Of a stretch of 64,000 nucleotides of DNA, positions 51,443 to 59,757 are shown piece after piece. The first letter of the stretch is position 1; each line of letters begins with the position of its first letter. A program made the translations under genes and the position numbers. The stretch comes from Rhodospirillaceae bacterium (GTDB taxonomy: Bacteria > Pseudomonadota > Alphaproteobacteria > Rhodospirillales > Casp-alpha2): the NCBI GenBank assembly GCA_016845145.1, contig JAERTE010000077.1, forward strand, positions 1 through 64,000, in the 5' to 3' direction. The notes under the pieces were generated by a model. The model was not told the origin of the DNA. It made no database searches and saw nothing but the letters and a program-made list of their open reading frames with translations.

Positions 51443-53503
51443 ATGATGCGCACATTAAATAGGAAGCATATTATCTATGGTTCGCTATTTGTTTTGGGCT
51501 TGGCTACTGGAATGCTCATTGGCGGAACGCTTTATGTAAATGATATTTATTCTGAAGTTAAGAAGTTCCGTTCGAAACCGAAATACAGTGCATTCGATAA
51601 GCTATTCAATTCAACAGGGCTAAATGGGCATCTCATCAGGGCCATGCTGTTCGTACGGGGCAGCCGAGTTTACATGCGCGAAATTCGTGATTGGACATAT
51701 GAAACCCAGCGCGAAACCATCGGGAATGACTTCATCACCAAGGCCATAATCTTAGACGATTTTGGGTCCATGAGTGACGGGGAATTTCGCAACTACATTA
51801 GGGCGTTTCCATACGATATTGACGAAATCACAGACCAGATACAAACTCGCATTTGGTCCGGTTCCGTGAGTTTGTTCGAACTCATTGAGGGGCAGCCGAT
51901 TGCGGGTGATCTCGCAGCGGACTGGGTCGCTGAATTTCTCGTCTCTCGACGCGATCCGCAGTTGTTTCAAAAGTCACTCAAGTATTTATCGTTCTCTGAG
52001 AACATAGATTACACGAATTTGCTCGGTTCCTACGGTGCCCCGAATGGAATCTGGATGAACTCTGTTCCGATACCGAGCCAATCCGCTCATTCGATAGTTT
52101 CCTGGTTGGACAAAAAGACTGCGTCACGAACTTTCGATTTTTCTAAGTTCGCATGGTTTATGTCCAAGGTGTTAAAGGAGGGCAACGACGAGGAGAAAAA
52201 TACGATATCTTGGGTTTTTCTTGAGAACGCTGGATATGTTGACCGTGAGGTCATCGGTGACGCCTTTTATGTTTCGGAGGGAATAGACGCACGGTTTCTT
52301 TCCGAGATGTTCATGAAATTGCGGCAGCGCTCCGACGCGATCGCCTTATATATGTTCAGACGAATCTTGCCACATGCACTGCCGGCGGCGGAGTTTATTG
52401 CGGAAGAAATTTTGAAGGAACCCGATTCGATACTCAGAAAAAGCGTTATCGTATGGCTGGTCCGATATAAAAGCCCTTTAGGAATCAAATATATTGACGA
52501 GGCATTTTCCGGATCAGCGCCGCGTCACACAGAGTTCTCCCGTGTTTCCGAGTATATTTTTGGCTCAGAGGCTGCGCAAAAATACATCGAGCTTTCCAAG
52601 CACGATTACCAGGAAACCGGAAAGACTTGGCCGCCTTCCTACGTCGATGGGCCGCCTTCAATCGATGAGACGGAGAACTGGACAGCTTTCATCGCTAAAT
52701 ATCCATGGTTTCCTGGAACGGACGACGCGTATTTCAGATTGGCATACAGTCAATATCGGAACCGGGATTACATTGGCGCGTTGAGAACGATCCGCGAGTT
52801 TACACGAAAAGGTAAGCTTCTAGACAAGGATGCCGGCCCTGCGCTTGGCCAGATTGTTCGACGCATACCGCTAGAGGAATTGCCGGCAGGTGAAAAGGAA
52901 TTGCGTCTTCTCGTGAAGCATTTTCAACAAATGCAGGCGAATATCCTTCAATTTGCAATGCGCCAAGTAACGAGTCTGCGAGATACCCGCAATGCAATTT
53001 GGTGGATTAAAAAACATTCCCGCTATGCCGTCTTGCTGGGAGACATTGAAGATATCGGGGACTATGAAACTGCGATAAATTCGCTTGAACGAGTCCCCCG
53101 GTATGACAAGCCTGCTGCTGCTTTTGCACAGAAATTGCTGGGTTATAGGAAGCAAAAAGAGAGAAAAGCCATCTATTCCATGATTGAAGCGTTGCCTGGA
53201 TTTCTGAATCCCGCGGACATTCATTGGACTGCCGACGTTGATAGGGAGGACGTTTGGAGAAAAGAACTCCACAAGCTTGGACAGTTCGTCAAGAAACATC
53301 TTAGTGAACAGCCCGAAAAGCGGCAGGATATCAGGCGATGGTATGTCGTATGGGCGATGTTCATGGATCAAGAGCCGAGAGCATGGGGCGTTTCGAGAGA
53401 AAAGAACAAGTTTGATGAAGGGCATGAAGCTCTTGTTTCAGGAATTTTACGCGAGTTCGCAGCCGATTATAGTCAACTCAAACGATATTATGGTGGGTAT
53501 TGA
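51443..53503 (+). CDS. Unknown membrane-anchored helical-repeat protein, AT-rich island gene
   Basis: 686 residues, not recognised. One N-terminal helix (IIYGSLFVLGLATGMLIGGT) anchors a long, largely helical body; mid-region segments such as AYFRLAYSQYRNRDYIGALR look TPR-like. There are no catalytic motifs I can name. Codon use is clearly more AT-rich than the flanks (many ATT, AAA, GAT, TTT), which suggests transfer. AAAGG is eight bases before the ATG. Ten bases separate it from the next gene, so the two are one unit. Confidence 0.75.
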   Translation: MMRTLNRKHIIYGSLFVLGLATGMLIGGTLYVNDIYSEVKKFRSKPKYSAFDKLFNSTGLNGHLIRAMLFVRGSRVYMREIRDWTYETQRETIGNDFITKAIILDDFGSMSDGEFRNYIRAFPYDIDEITDQIQTRIWSGSVSLFELIEGQPIAGDLAADWVAEFLVSRRDPQLFQKSLKYLSFSENIDYTNLLGSYGAPNGIWMNSVPIPSQSAHSIVSWLDKKTASRTFDFSKFAWFMSKVLKEGNDEEKNTISWVFLENAGYVDREVIGDAFYVSEGIDARFLSEMFMKLRQRSDAIALYMFRRILPHALPAAEFIAEEILKEPDSILRKSVIVWLVRYKSPLGIKYIDEAFSGSAPRHTEFSRVSEYIFGSEAAQKYIELSKHDYQETGKTWPPSYVDGPPSIDETENWTAFIAKYPWFPGTDDAYFRLAYSQYRNRDYIGALRTIREFTRKGKLLDKDAGPALGQIVRRIPLEELPAGEKELRLLVKHFQQMQANILQFAMRQVTSLRDTRNAIWWIKKHSRYAVLLGDIEDIGDYETAINSLERVPRYDKPAAAFAQKLLGYRKQKERKAIYSMIEALPGFLNPADIHWTADVDREDVWRKELHKLGQFVKKHLSEQPEKRQDIRRWYVVWAMFMDQEPRAWGVSREKNKFDEGHEALVSGILREFAADYSQLKRYYGGY

Positions 53504-53513
53504 GGAATAGTCC

Positions 53514-53840
53514 GTGGTTTATGTTCTCGCGATTTTCGGTTTCTTATGCGCTGGCTTCATCGTTTCTATTTATTTTGCGCGTGGCCGCAACAGCAATGCG
53601 GACAAGATACAAGTGCTTTTGAACGAACTACCTGTTGTCGATGGTACAGACAGGGTCTTGATGGAAGTCGAAATCGAAAAGCTCAGACGCTCGGATACGC
53701 CATGGTTCGAGAAAAGCATATCTACTATCGGGACAATCGCCTTTTTCAGCATGGTAGCGGCGACAGTCATTCAGACAATTGATGCAAGTATCACGAAAGA
53801 AAAAAATACGATATTATTTGAAAAAAAATACAAAGATTGA
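53514..53840 (+). CDS. Two-helix membrane protein, probable N-terminal half of a frameshifted gene
   Basis: 108 residues: membrane helices at residues 2-21 (VYVLAIFGFLCAGFIVSIYF) and about 71-90 (STIGTIAFFSMVAATVIQTI) with a charged loop between. GTG start with GAGGAA upstream. It stops soon after an A8 run at 53821-53828. If one A is skipped, the frame passes directly into the next open frame. Seen alone it has no known family. Confidence 0.6.
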   Translation: MVYVLAIFGFLCAGFIVSIYFARGRNSNADKIQVLLNELPVVDGTDRVLMEVEIEKLRRSDTPWFEKSISTIGTIAFFSMVAATVIQTIDASITKEKNTILFEKKYKD

Positions 53841-54384
53841 TCAGAAATCAAAAAATATACAAAAAATACTATTCGATATTTCGAAAAAAATTGTTGATGA
53901 ATACGGAAAGACCGGAAGGTTTGATCAATCTTCGAGGGCAATTCTTGCAACTTATGTCGAAAATATGGAAGCGAAAAACAAGATTGAATCGCAGGACGTG
54001 AACTATTTGTACAATGCTTACATGTTGCTCGGAAAATATGGTCGGGCTGCCCGATTGGCAGAGGAAAACGTCGTAATATCCGCGGAAATGTGGCCAACGG
54101 ATCGACTGACCATCGCGGAATTTTATTACACTCAGGGCTTCGATAGAAAAGCGTTATTAATGGTTCCCGAGTTGACGAATGCCCGTGAGAAATTGCCTTC
54201 GGATGTTGGCGTCCGACTACAAATATTATTGGCCACAATTAACCCGGAATCAGTCAAGGATATCGTGACGCTGGTGTCTGGAATTGCAAAGGTCAGTAGA
54301 AACGATGCAGAAAAAATTATCGAAGATGGTGTACTTCGGCTGCGCGAAGCCCGAAAGGAACGGGGCATAACTACGGCAAATTAG
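53779..54384 (+). CDS. Helical soluble protein, probable C-terminal half of the same gene
   Basis: The frame holds 201 codons, the first 62 bases overlapping the preceding gene, an unusually long overlap. After the A8 run it reads KKNTKIDQKSKNIQKILFD, then TPR-like pairs (VNYLYNAYMLLGKYGRAARL, LTIAEFYYTQGFDRKALLMV). No good ribosome site precedes the TTG at 53779 or ATG at 53782. Most easily explained as the continuation of 53514 after a one-base slip, giving a protein of about 290 residues with two membrane helices and a helical-repeat tail. Confidence 0.55.
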   Translation: MMQVSRKKKIRYYLKKNTKIDQKSKNIQKILFDISKKIVDEYGKTGRFDQSSRAILATYVENMEAKNKIESQDVNYLYNAYMLLGKYGRAARLAEENVVISAEMWPTDRLTIAEFYYTQGFDRKALLMVPELTNAREKLPSDVGVRLQILLATINPESVKDIVTLVSGIAKVSRNDAEKIIEDGVLRLREARKERGITTAN

Positions 54385-54904
54385 TCTGACGGGAAACGAA
54401 GGCGGTCCTGTTTCTCTAGACCACGACGATGTGGCGCCGGTCGACCGTACACCGTTTAACATGAAACCACCAATCCTCGAACTGACAGATTTGGCTCGTA
54501 TTTCGAGTTGGAGTTTCTACTCATGAATTCTTGCGGATTTAGAAATAGGAATTTATTGACTTTTTCGGATTTAATGTTATATGGGTTAGGCATCGCTGGT
54601 CCATCCTTGCATTTGGCCAATGACGGCGCGCTATTTGACATTCGAATAGGGTTTTGACCGGCACCGATGCTTGCCTGTGGGCGGGATTGTTGGGACCGGT
54701 TGCGACGGAAAGAACGACATTCCCGCGAAGGCGGGGGCGAGAGAAAATTGGGTTCGGTCCCCAGTTTTTTTATGTTTCTATTAAAAACAATAGGTTCTGA
54801 CCCGGGTTTTTCGGGGAAGGTGCGTCGGAATTGGAGATAATTGGGTTCGTTCCGCCACTTTTTTTTGGAGAGAAGGCGTCGCGCCCTGGTTTGGGGGGAG
54901 GGAA
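54385..54904. other. Non-coding, repeat-rich stretch after the AT-rich island
   Basis: 520 bases with no believable gene; the 188-codon frame on the minus strand is low-complexity translation of repeats. The right part holds a CCCGC-GAAG-GCGGG mini-hairpin and three degenerate units. GC content returns to that of the chromosome. Looks like accumulated small repeats at an integration edge. Confidence 0.6.
54718..54853. repeat. REP-like hairpin and three degenerate GGTTC repeats
   Basis: CATTCCCGCGAAGGCGGGGG (54718-54737) forms a 5-pair hairpin and resembles the widespread ATTCCCGCGAAAGCGGGAAT elements. It is followed by ATTGGGTTCG at 54747, the related ATAGGTTCTGACCC near 54790 and ATTGGGTTCG at 54840, the first and last each with a T run shortly after. 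GGTTCTGACCC-type motifs are common around REP-associated transposases; none is present here. Confidence 0.5.
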
Positions 54905-55171
54905 TCAGGTGTCGTCGTCGAAGTTGATGGCGAAGCCCGAGTCGTAGTGGCGGATGATGCGGGCGGGACGGTCTTTCAGCGATTCCGATTTGACGCCAAC
55001 GCCCTGGCCGATGTCGAGACATACGGTGTCGTCTTTGTCCAAGGTGAACTCAATCGCCGCACCGCTTTCGGAAACGTCGGTGACCACGCCATCGGCCATC
55101 TCGCCGTCGGAGACGATGGTGGCCGGTTCGTTGACCGGGATTCGTTCGTGGCGGCGGCCGCCTCCGGGCAT
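54905..55171 (-). CDS. PilZ-domain protein
   Basis: 88 residues, a single PilZ domain: GGGRRHERIPVNEPATIV holds the RxxxR c-di-GMP motif (R6 or R7 to R10) and VVTDVSESGAAIEF the DxSxxG strand, with FAINFDDD at the end. Likely a c-di-GMP receiver. GAGGAG five bases before the ATG at 55171 decides the start; 55192 is also in frame. Confidence 0.85.
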   Translation of the reverse strand: MPGGGRRHERIPVNEPATIVSDGEMADGVVTDVSESGAAIEFTLDKDDTVCLDIGQGVGVKSESLKDRPARIIRHYDSGFAINFDDDT

Positions 55172-55259
55172 AGATATCTCCTCTATCTCCAATGAGCTTA
55201 AATCATAGGCGACGAAACGAAAAGCGGCTGTGATGCCCGTTACAGATCGTTACAGGGCG

Positions 55260-56150
55260 TTATAGGCCAGCCAACGCATCTTCACACGGCGCGAACCAAT
55301 AAGAGCCTGTGACGGCGCGCGAATAGTCGATCAGGTGGTCGTATTCGCCGTCGCCGGTTACGCCGTACATGCGGTCCAACTGCACCTGGATGCGGGCCGG
55401 GTGGCAGGCGAAGGCCAGGAAATAGAGGCCGTGCTCGGTTGCGGTGCCGTAGGGCGCGCTGCGGCGGTAAATCTTTTGCGCCACGCCGTCGATCTTCACG
55501 TCCGTGCGGCTGACGTGTGACCAAGGCGGCATGGCGTCGCCTTCCAACTCGATGCTATCGGGTTTGGTGCGGCCGATGATGCGCTCTTGGTCCGGAATGG
55601 CCACTGCGTTGAAGGCTGCCAGGTCGTGCACCCAGCGTTGTGTGAATACGAACGCACCGCCGGCACCCGTTTCGCCATCCGGCACCAGGGCGGCGTCCAT
55701 GCGGGCGTCCTCCTTGGGGTTGGCCGAGCCGTCGACGAAACCCGTAAGATCGCGCGAATCGTGATACACGAAGCCGGTCAGGTCCAGGGCCGCAGCGCCT
55801 GTTGGCTGAAATGCCTTGTCGGCGGCCAGCGCCAGGTCCAGCACATCGTCATGGTGTTCGCCGTGCACCCATATGAGAATATCGCGCTGCGTCGCCGGTG
55901 CGGCGTGGCCGGGGCCGGAAATGGGTTGGAAGTCTTGCAGGGCATCCGGGGTTTGATCGGGCGCCAACCCGCGCCATGTGTTGGGGCCGAAGGCAAGGAC
56001 CATGGCGACCTGGCTGGATTTGGCGGCGGTTCGTGCCATGGTGATGGATTGCGCCAACGCCGCGTTGTCGGTTGCGTCGTTCAGGGTGTATTCGAGGTAG
56101 TGGTGGTGGCGGCTGCCTTCCAGAAAAATGGCGCGTTGCGGTTCGGGCAT
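55260..56150 (-). CDS. Dyp-type heme peroxidase
   Basis: 296 residues, ferredoxin-like double domain. GFVDGSANPKEDA contains the GxxDG motif with the distal Asp; the proximal His is expected in WSHVSRTD; RRSAPYGTATEHGLYFLAFA is the C-terminal family stretch. No Tat signal or encapsulin neighbour, so cytoplasmic. ATG at 56150 has GAGGGG seven bases upstream. Faces away from prfB across 137 bases. Confidence 0.92.
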   Translation of the reverse strand: MPEPQRAIFLEGSRHHHYLEYTLNDATDNAALAQSITMARTAAKSSQVAMVLAFGPNTWRGLAPDQTPDALQDFQPISGPGHAAPATQRDILIWVHGEHHDDVLDLALAADKAFQPTGAAALDLTGFVYHDSRDLTGFVDGSANPKEDARMDAALVPDGETGAGGAFVFTQRWVHDLAAFNAVAIPDQERIIGRTKPDSIELEGDAMPPWSHVSRTDVKIDGVAQKIYRRSAPYGTATEHGLYFLAFACHPARIQVQLDRMYGVTGDGEYDHLIDYSRAVTGSYWFAPCEDALAGL

Positions 56151-56287
56151 AGTGGTCCCCTCAAGAGGCTTTGTTGGATGACTTGGTCCCCATCCTACCC
56201 GGCTCGCGCGGGGCCTTGCAATTTCCATTCGCTTGGCTTCTTATCGGCTCGCGTTGAGACACCACGAAAAGATAGAAGAAGAGCATC

Positions 56288-57410
56288 ATGCGCGCCGAAA
56301 TCGAAACCATGGCCTCGGAAATCAAGCAGTCGATCGAACTGCTGAGGAGGCATCTTTGACTACGACCAAGCCAAACTCCGCCTAGAAGAGCTGAATTCAC
56401 TCGCAGAGGACCCGGACCTGTGGGGCGATCCCGCCAAGGCCCAGCAGGTGATGCGTGAACGTACGCGCCTCGAAGGCGGCCTCAAGGCCATCGACGAAAT
56501 GCAGCAAGAAGTCTCCGACAGTCTCGAGTTGATCGAGATGGGGGAGGCCGAGGATGACGCGGACGTCGTCGCCGAGGCCGAGGCCGTGTTGGTGGACGTC
56601 AAGGAACGCGCCGCCAAGGCTGAGCTTGAGACGCTTTTGTCGGGCGAGGCCGATGCCAACGATTGCTACCTCGAAGTCCACGCCGGCGCCGGCGGCACCG
56701 AGGCGCAGGATTGGGCCGAGATGCTGCTGCGTATGTATTCGCGCTGGTGCGAGGCGCACGACTACAAAGTGGAATGGCTGGAAGAAAGCCCCGGCGAAGA
56801 AGCCGGTATCAAATCGGCGACGATCAAGGTGTCGGGACACAATGCCTACGGCTGGCTCAAAACCGAATCGGGCGTGCACCGGCTGGTGCGAATCTCGCCT
56901 TATGATTCGAGCGCACGCCGGCATACCAGTTTTTCGTCGGCCTGGGTGTTTCCCGTTATCGACGACACCATTGAAATCGAGATCGAAGACAAGGACCTGC
57001 GGGTTGATACCTACCGCGCATCGGGGGCGGGCGGACAGCACGTCAACAAAACCGATTCGGCCATCCGCCTGACCCATATCCCCACCGGCATCGTCGTACA
57101 GTGTCAGAACGACCGCTCGCAGCACAAGAACCGTGCCCAGGCCATGAGCATGATGAAAGCGCGTTTGTACGAGGCCGAACTACAGAAGCGCGAAGAAGCG
57201 GCCCAGGCCGAACACGACGCCAAGACGGACATCGGCTGGGGGCATCAAATCCGCTCTTACGTGTTGCAGCCCTACCAGATGGTCAAGGATCTGCGCACCG
57301 AAGTGGAGACGTCGAACACGAGTGCCGTACTTGACGGCGATCTCGACGACTTCATGGCCGCCGCCCTGGCGCAGCGCGTGCACAGTGGAGATGACGGCGA
57401 GACCGCCTGA
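56288..57410 (+). CDS. prfB: Peptide chain release factor 2, with programmed +1 frameshift
   Basis: 373 residues when 56288-56356 is joined to 58-frame 56358-57410. The first frame gives 23 codons ending CTT TGA; shifting by one base after CTT continues as [12 protein letters not shown], standard RF2. GGQ of the peptidyl-hydrolase loop is at 248-250 ([13 protein letters not shown]). The stop-recognition tripeptide is SPY (203-205) where E. coli has SPF. RF2 ends translation at UGA and UAA; the internal UGA makes its synthesis self-limiting. Its usual neighbour mrcA is displaced. Confidence 0.95.
56345..56360 (+). promoter_or_regulatory. prfB frameshift site
   Basis: AGGAGG (56345-56350) acts as an internal Shine-Dalgarno three bases before CTT TGA C (56354-56360). 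This is the classical RF2 autoregulatory arrangement: when RF2 is scarce the ribosome pauses on UGA and slips +1. Confidence 0.93.
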
Positions 57411-57517
57411 TGGCGTCCGTTAACATTCGGCGTTTTACAGAGCATGATGCCGATGATGTCGTGGCGCTGTTTACCATGGTCAATCGGCGGCTTGCGCCTG
57501 ATGCCATACCGACGTGA
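57410..57517 (+). pseudogene. GNAT acetyltransferase remnant after prfB
   Basis: ATG overlaps the prfB stop (TGATG). 35 codons read VNIRRFTEHDADDVVALFTM then VNRRLAPDAI, the opening of the GNAT protein often found next to prfB in alphaproteobacteria, and then stop at 57515. About 75 bases later another frame reads DAYIAQPLTNDLD, similar to the family continuation AYIARSL, before stopping again near 57648. The rest of the roughly 150-residue protein is gone. Confidence 0.55.
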
Positions 57518-57722
57518 TCAAGGCGCTGCAGCTCGGTGATATTGTTACCGAAGACATTTTCTCGGCGCTGGCAATGTTGCGATCGATTGATGCCTATATC
57601 GCCCAACCACTTACGAACGATTTGGATATTGATGCCGTCATTGGTTGATTGACCGGCATTACTGCTACCGCTATACGATTATAGAATTCGAATTTATTTT
57701 TCTATCATTTGGGAATGAGTAT

Positions 57723-58538
57723 ATGCATCGCCTACGTTTAAACATGAGAGTCTCCATTCACCGTTGGCGTCAGTATATCTTGGCTATAGCGCCGTTATTT
57801 GTTGCCGCCGTTTTCCTGTCGGGGTGTCAGGCAACGGGTCAACGCTACAGCCTGCAAACAGTGCCAAACGAGCCTGTGAAGTCGAGTTCCATGTCCGAAG
57901 CGGAGCATGTAGCCCGCGTTATTGCCTATCGGGTTCCAAGACATTGCGTTTTCTGGACCTCTCGAGGTCCGAACGAGGTGGGCGGAAAAAGTAAGGTCAC
58001 AAGCTTCTCATTTTCACAGGTGATTTCCAATCAGTCGGATGACGGCTGGTATGTAGCCAACGTTTTAAATGAGACGAGTGCCGCCCAGAACTCACTGGAA
58101 ATGTTCGGCAACGCGCGAACGGGTGCCTGGGCCTGCGGTCGAAAACATTTGGCGAGTGCCGCGCCGGGCGTGGATTTTCAAGCCGCGAAATTTTTCGATG
58201 TAAGCTTAGGCAAAGCGCAAACAAGCAACTCTCGACCCAGTGAAAAACGGCCTATCGCTATGCAGTGGGAGGGATACAGCGATCTCATTGCCGGTTACGT
58301 CGATCTCAATCAAAGGCGCGATGGTGGAACAGTCCAGGCTAGCCTGCCCAACAACGATGGAACCTGTTCGGGCTCTTACGATATGACGAGCCGAACCGAG
58401 GGAACCTGGACACTTTCGTGTACCAATGGCATGGCTGCCTCAGGAGCCTTAAAGGCGTACGGTAGCGGCAAGGGCTCTTCCGGTGTTGGCCAAGACTCGA
58501 AGGGAAACACTGTGACCTACACACTTGGTGCGCGGTGA
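57723..58538 (+). CDS. Lipoprotein of unknown function
   Basis: 271 residues. Signal with lipobox FLSGCQA near residue 37. The mature chain has no known domain; four Cys (HCVFW, AWACGR, GTCSGS, LSCTNG) could pair in the periplasm. The last part, GTCSGSYDMTSRTEGTWTLS then NGMAASGALKAYGSGKG, looks like a repeated small beta unit also seen in other exported proteins. ATG at 57723 with GGGAAT upstream; ATG at 57744 possible. GC content is below the flanks. Confidence 0.7.
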   Translation: MHRLRLNMRVSIHRWRQYILAIAPLFVAAVFLSGCQATGQRYSLQTVPNEPVKSSSMSEAEHVARVIAYRVPRHCVFWTSRGPNEVGGKSKVTSFSFSQVISNQSDDGWYVANVLNETSAAQNSLEMFGNARTGAWACGRKHLASAAPGVDFQAAKFFDVSLGKAQTSNSRPSEKRPIAMQWEGYSDLIAGYVDLNQRRDGGTVQASLPNNDGTCSGSYDMTSRTEGTWTLSCTNGMAASGALKAYGSGKGSSGVGQDSKGNTVTYTLGAR

Positions 58539-58547
58539 GGTGAACCC

Positions 58548-58856
58548 TTAACCCGTACGCCGTGACGGACCCAAGGGTTGAACGGCACTCCATACCGACG
58601 AGATCATGACGCCGCAATTCGATGATGGCATTGCCGCAGGCCTCGACCGTTCCCGTTGGGCCCTGCTGTCACGGCACGGTTGCGTCTTTTGCGCTTGCCC
58701 CATCATGCCGTCGACGACCAAGTCGACTTGCGAGCGGTCAATGCCGATATCGCGCAATAGGTAGTCGTCGATATCTCGGAGATGGCGCTTGGCGGCTTGT
58801 CGGGCATGCAGTCGACGGGTCTCTCGAAGCAGGTTTGTGATGAGTTGCTTGAACAT
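58548..58856 (-). CDS. DUF1127 protein with long tail
   Basis: 102 residues. The first half LHARQAAKRHLRDIDDYLLR followed by DIGIDRSQVDLVV is the DUF1127 (YjiS-like) motif, common in alphaproteobacteria; small Arg-rich proteins of this family bind RNA or act in phosphate and nitrogen responses. The tail after residue 55 is unlike the family and may come from a lost stop. AGGAG six bases before the start. Divergent from the YafY regulator, with palindromic operators between. Confidence 0.75.
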   Translation of the reverse strand: MFKQLITNLLRETRRLHARQAAKRHLRDIDDYLLRDIGIDRSQVDLVVDGMMGQAQKTQPCRDSRAQRERSRPAAMPSSNCGVMISSVWSAVQPLGPSRRTG

Positions 58857-58922
58857 GTCGATCTCCTTGATGTTGGTGCGTTCAGTGTTTTGTTCGCGTT
58901 GATTTGCCCAACATAAGGAGAG

Positions 58923-58948
58923 GCTCCTGACACCATGGTGTCAGGAGC
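58923..58948. promoter_or_regulatory. Perfect 26-base palindrome (operator 1)
   Basis: The stretch starts GCTCCTGACACC and is its own reverse complement over 26 bases; the core is TGACA, six bases, TGTCA. It lies 67 bases before the DUF1127 start and 77 before the YafY gene, suiting a dimeric repressor. Confidence 0.7.
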
Positions 58949-58970
58949 GGTTTGCTAACCTCGGGTCTCA

Positions 58971-58985
58971 TGACAGATAGTGTCA
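58971..58985. promoter_or_regulatory. TGACA-N5-TGTCA operator 2
   Basis: TGACAGATAGTGTCA repeats the half-sites of operator 1 with one base less between them, 40 bases before the YafY-type regulator. Probable autoregulatory site of that protein. Confidence 0.65.
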
Positions 58986-59024
58986 GGAAGTGGTCAATAG
59001 AGTGGAGGCGAAGAGGGACTCGTC

Positions 59025-59711
59025 ATGCGGCGCGCCGACCGACTATTCGAGATCATACAGATATTGCGCCGCAGAAAGATGGCCCGCGCGCAGGATCTGG
59101 CCGAGAGATTGGAAATCTCCGAACAAACTGTCTATCGCGACATTCGCGACCTGATGGCCAGTGGGGTGCCCATAGAGGGCGAGGCGGGCGTCGGGTATAT
59201 TCTGCGCGGCGGTTACGATCTGCCGCCAGTCATGTTTAACGAGCAAGAGATCGAGGCCCTGGTCCTGGGCGTTCGTATCGTCGAAGCCTGGGCCGATCCG
59301 AAACTGGCACGGGCTGCCGAAGATGTGCTCGCCAAGGTCGAGGAGGTCATCCCCGATCGGCTTCGCCAACACATGGCGGAAACGGCACTGCTGGCTCCAG
59401 CCGATCACAAAGCGGAACCGATCACCATCGATCCTGGTGACCTTCGGTATGCGATCCGCAATCGGCACATTGTGCACCTTCAGTATCGCGACGCCGAGGG
59501 TCGGCCAAGCGAACGGGATGTCTGGCCATTAGGGATGGCGTTTTTTGGCCCCGTTTGGATTCTCGCGTCCTGGTGCGAAATGCGTCAAGGATTCCGGTCT
59601 TTTCGTCTCGACCGCATGACCGATATAGCCGTCCTTGATGACACCTTTCAGCCGGAACCCGACAAGACGATCGAGAAATTCCTGAATAGCGGATGGGTCA
59701 AGCAGGCTTAG
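59025..59711 (+). CDS. YafY-type HTH/WYL transcriptional regulator
   Basis: 228 residues: HTH_11 domain (ADRLFEIIQILRRRKMARAQ, recognition helix ISEQTVYRDIRDL), a PGEGVGY-like hairpin GEAGVGYILRGGYDLP, and a WYL domain (RNRHIVHLQYRDAEGR with SERDVWPLGMAFFGPVWILA). WYL domains sense nucleic-acid or small ligands. Two palindromes upstream fit control of itself and of the divergent DUF1127 gene. Convergent with fliL. Confidence 0.92.
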   Translation: MRRADRLFEIIQILRRRKMARAQDLAERLEISEQTVYRDIRDLMASGVPIEGEAGVGYILRGGYDLPPVMFNEQEIEALVLGVRIVEAWADPKLARAAEDVLAKVEEVIPDRLRQHMAETALLAPADHKAEPITIDPGDLRYAIRNRHIVHLQYRDAEGRPSERDVWPLGMAFFGPVWILASWCEMRQGFRSFRLDRMTDIAVLDDTFQPEPDKTIEKFLNSGWVKQA

Positions 59712-59757
59712 CCGTCCCGCTGGACGAGGCTCAGCCGTTTTCACAGGCTCAACACGA

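Noticed and set aside
54456..55022. 188-codon frame on the minus strand after the AT-rich island
   Set aside because: Translation is of repeats (Ser/Arg/Pro-rich) and overlaps the well-supported PilZ gene.
56288..56359. Premature stop making prfB a pseudogene
   Set aside because: The TGA sits in a full programmed frameshift context and the rest of RF2 is intact.
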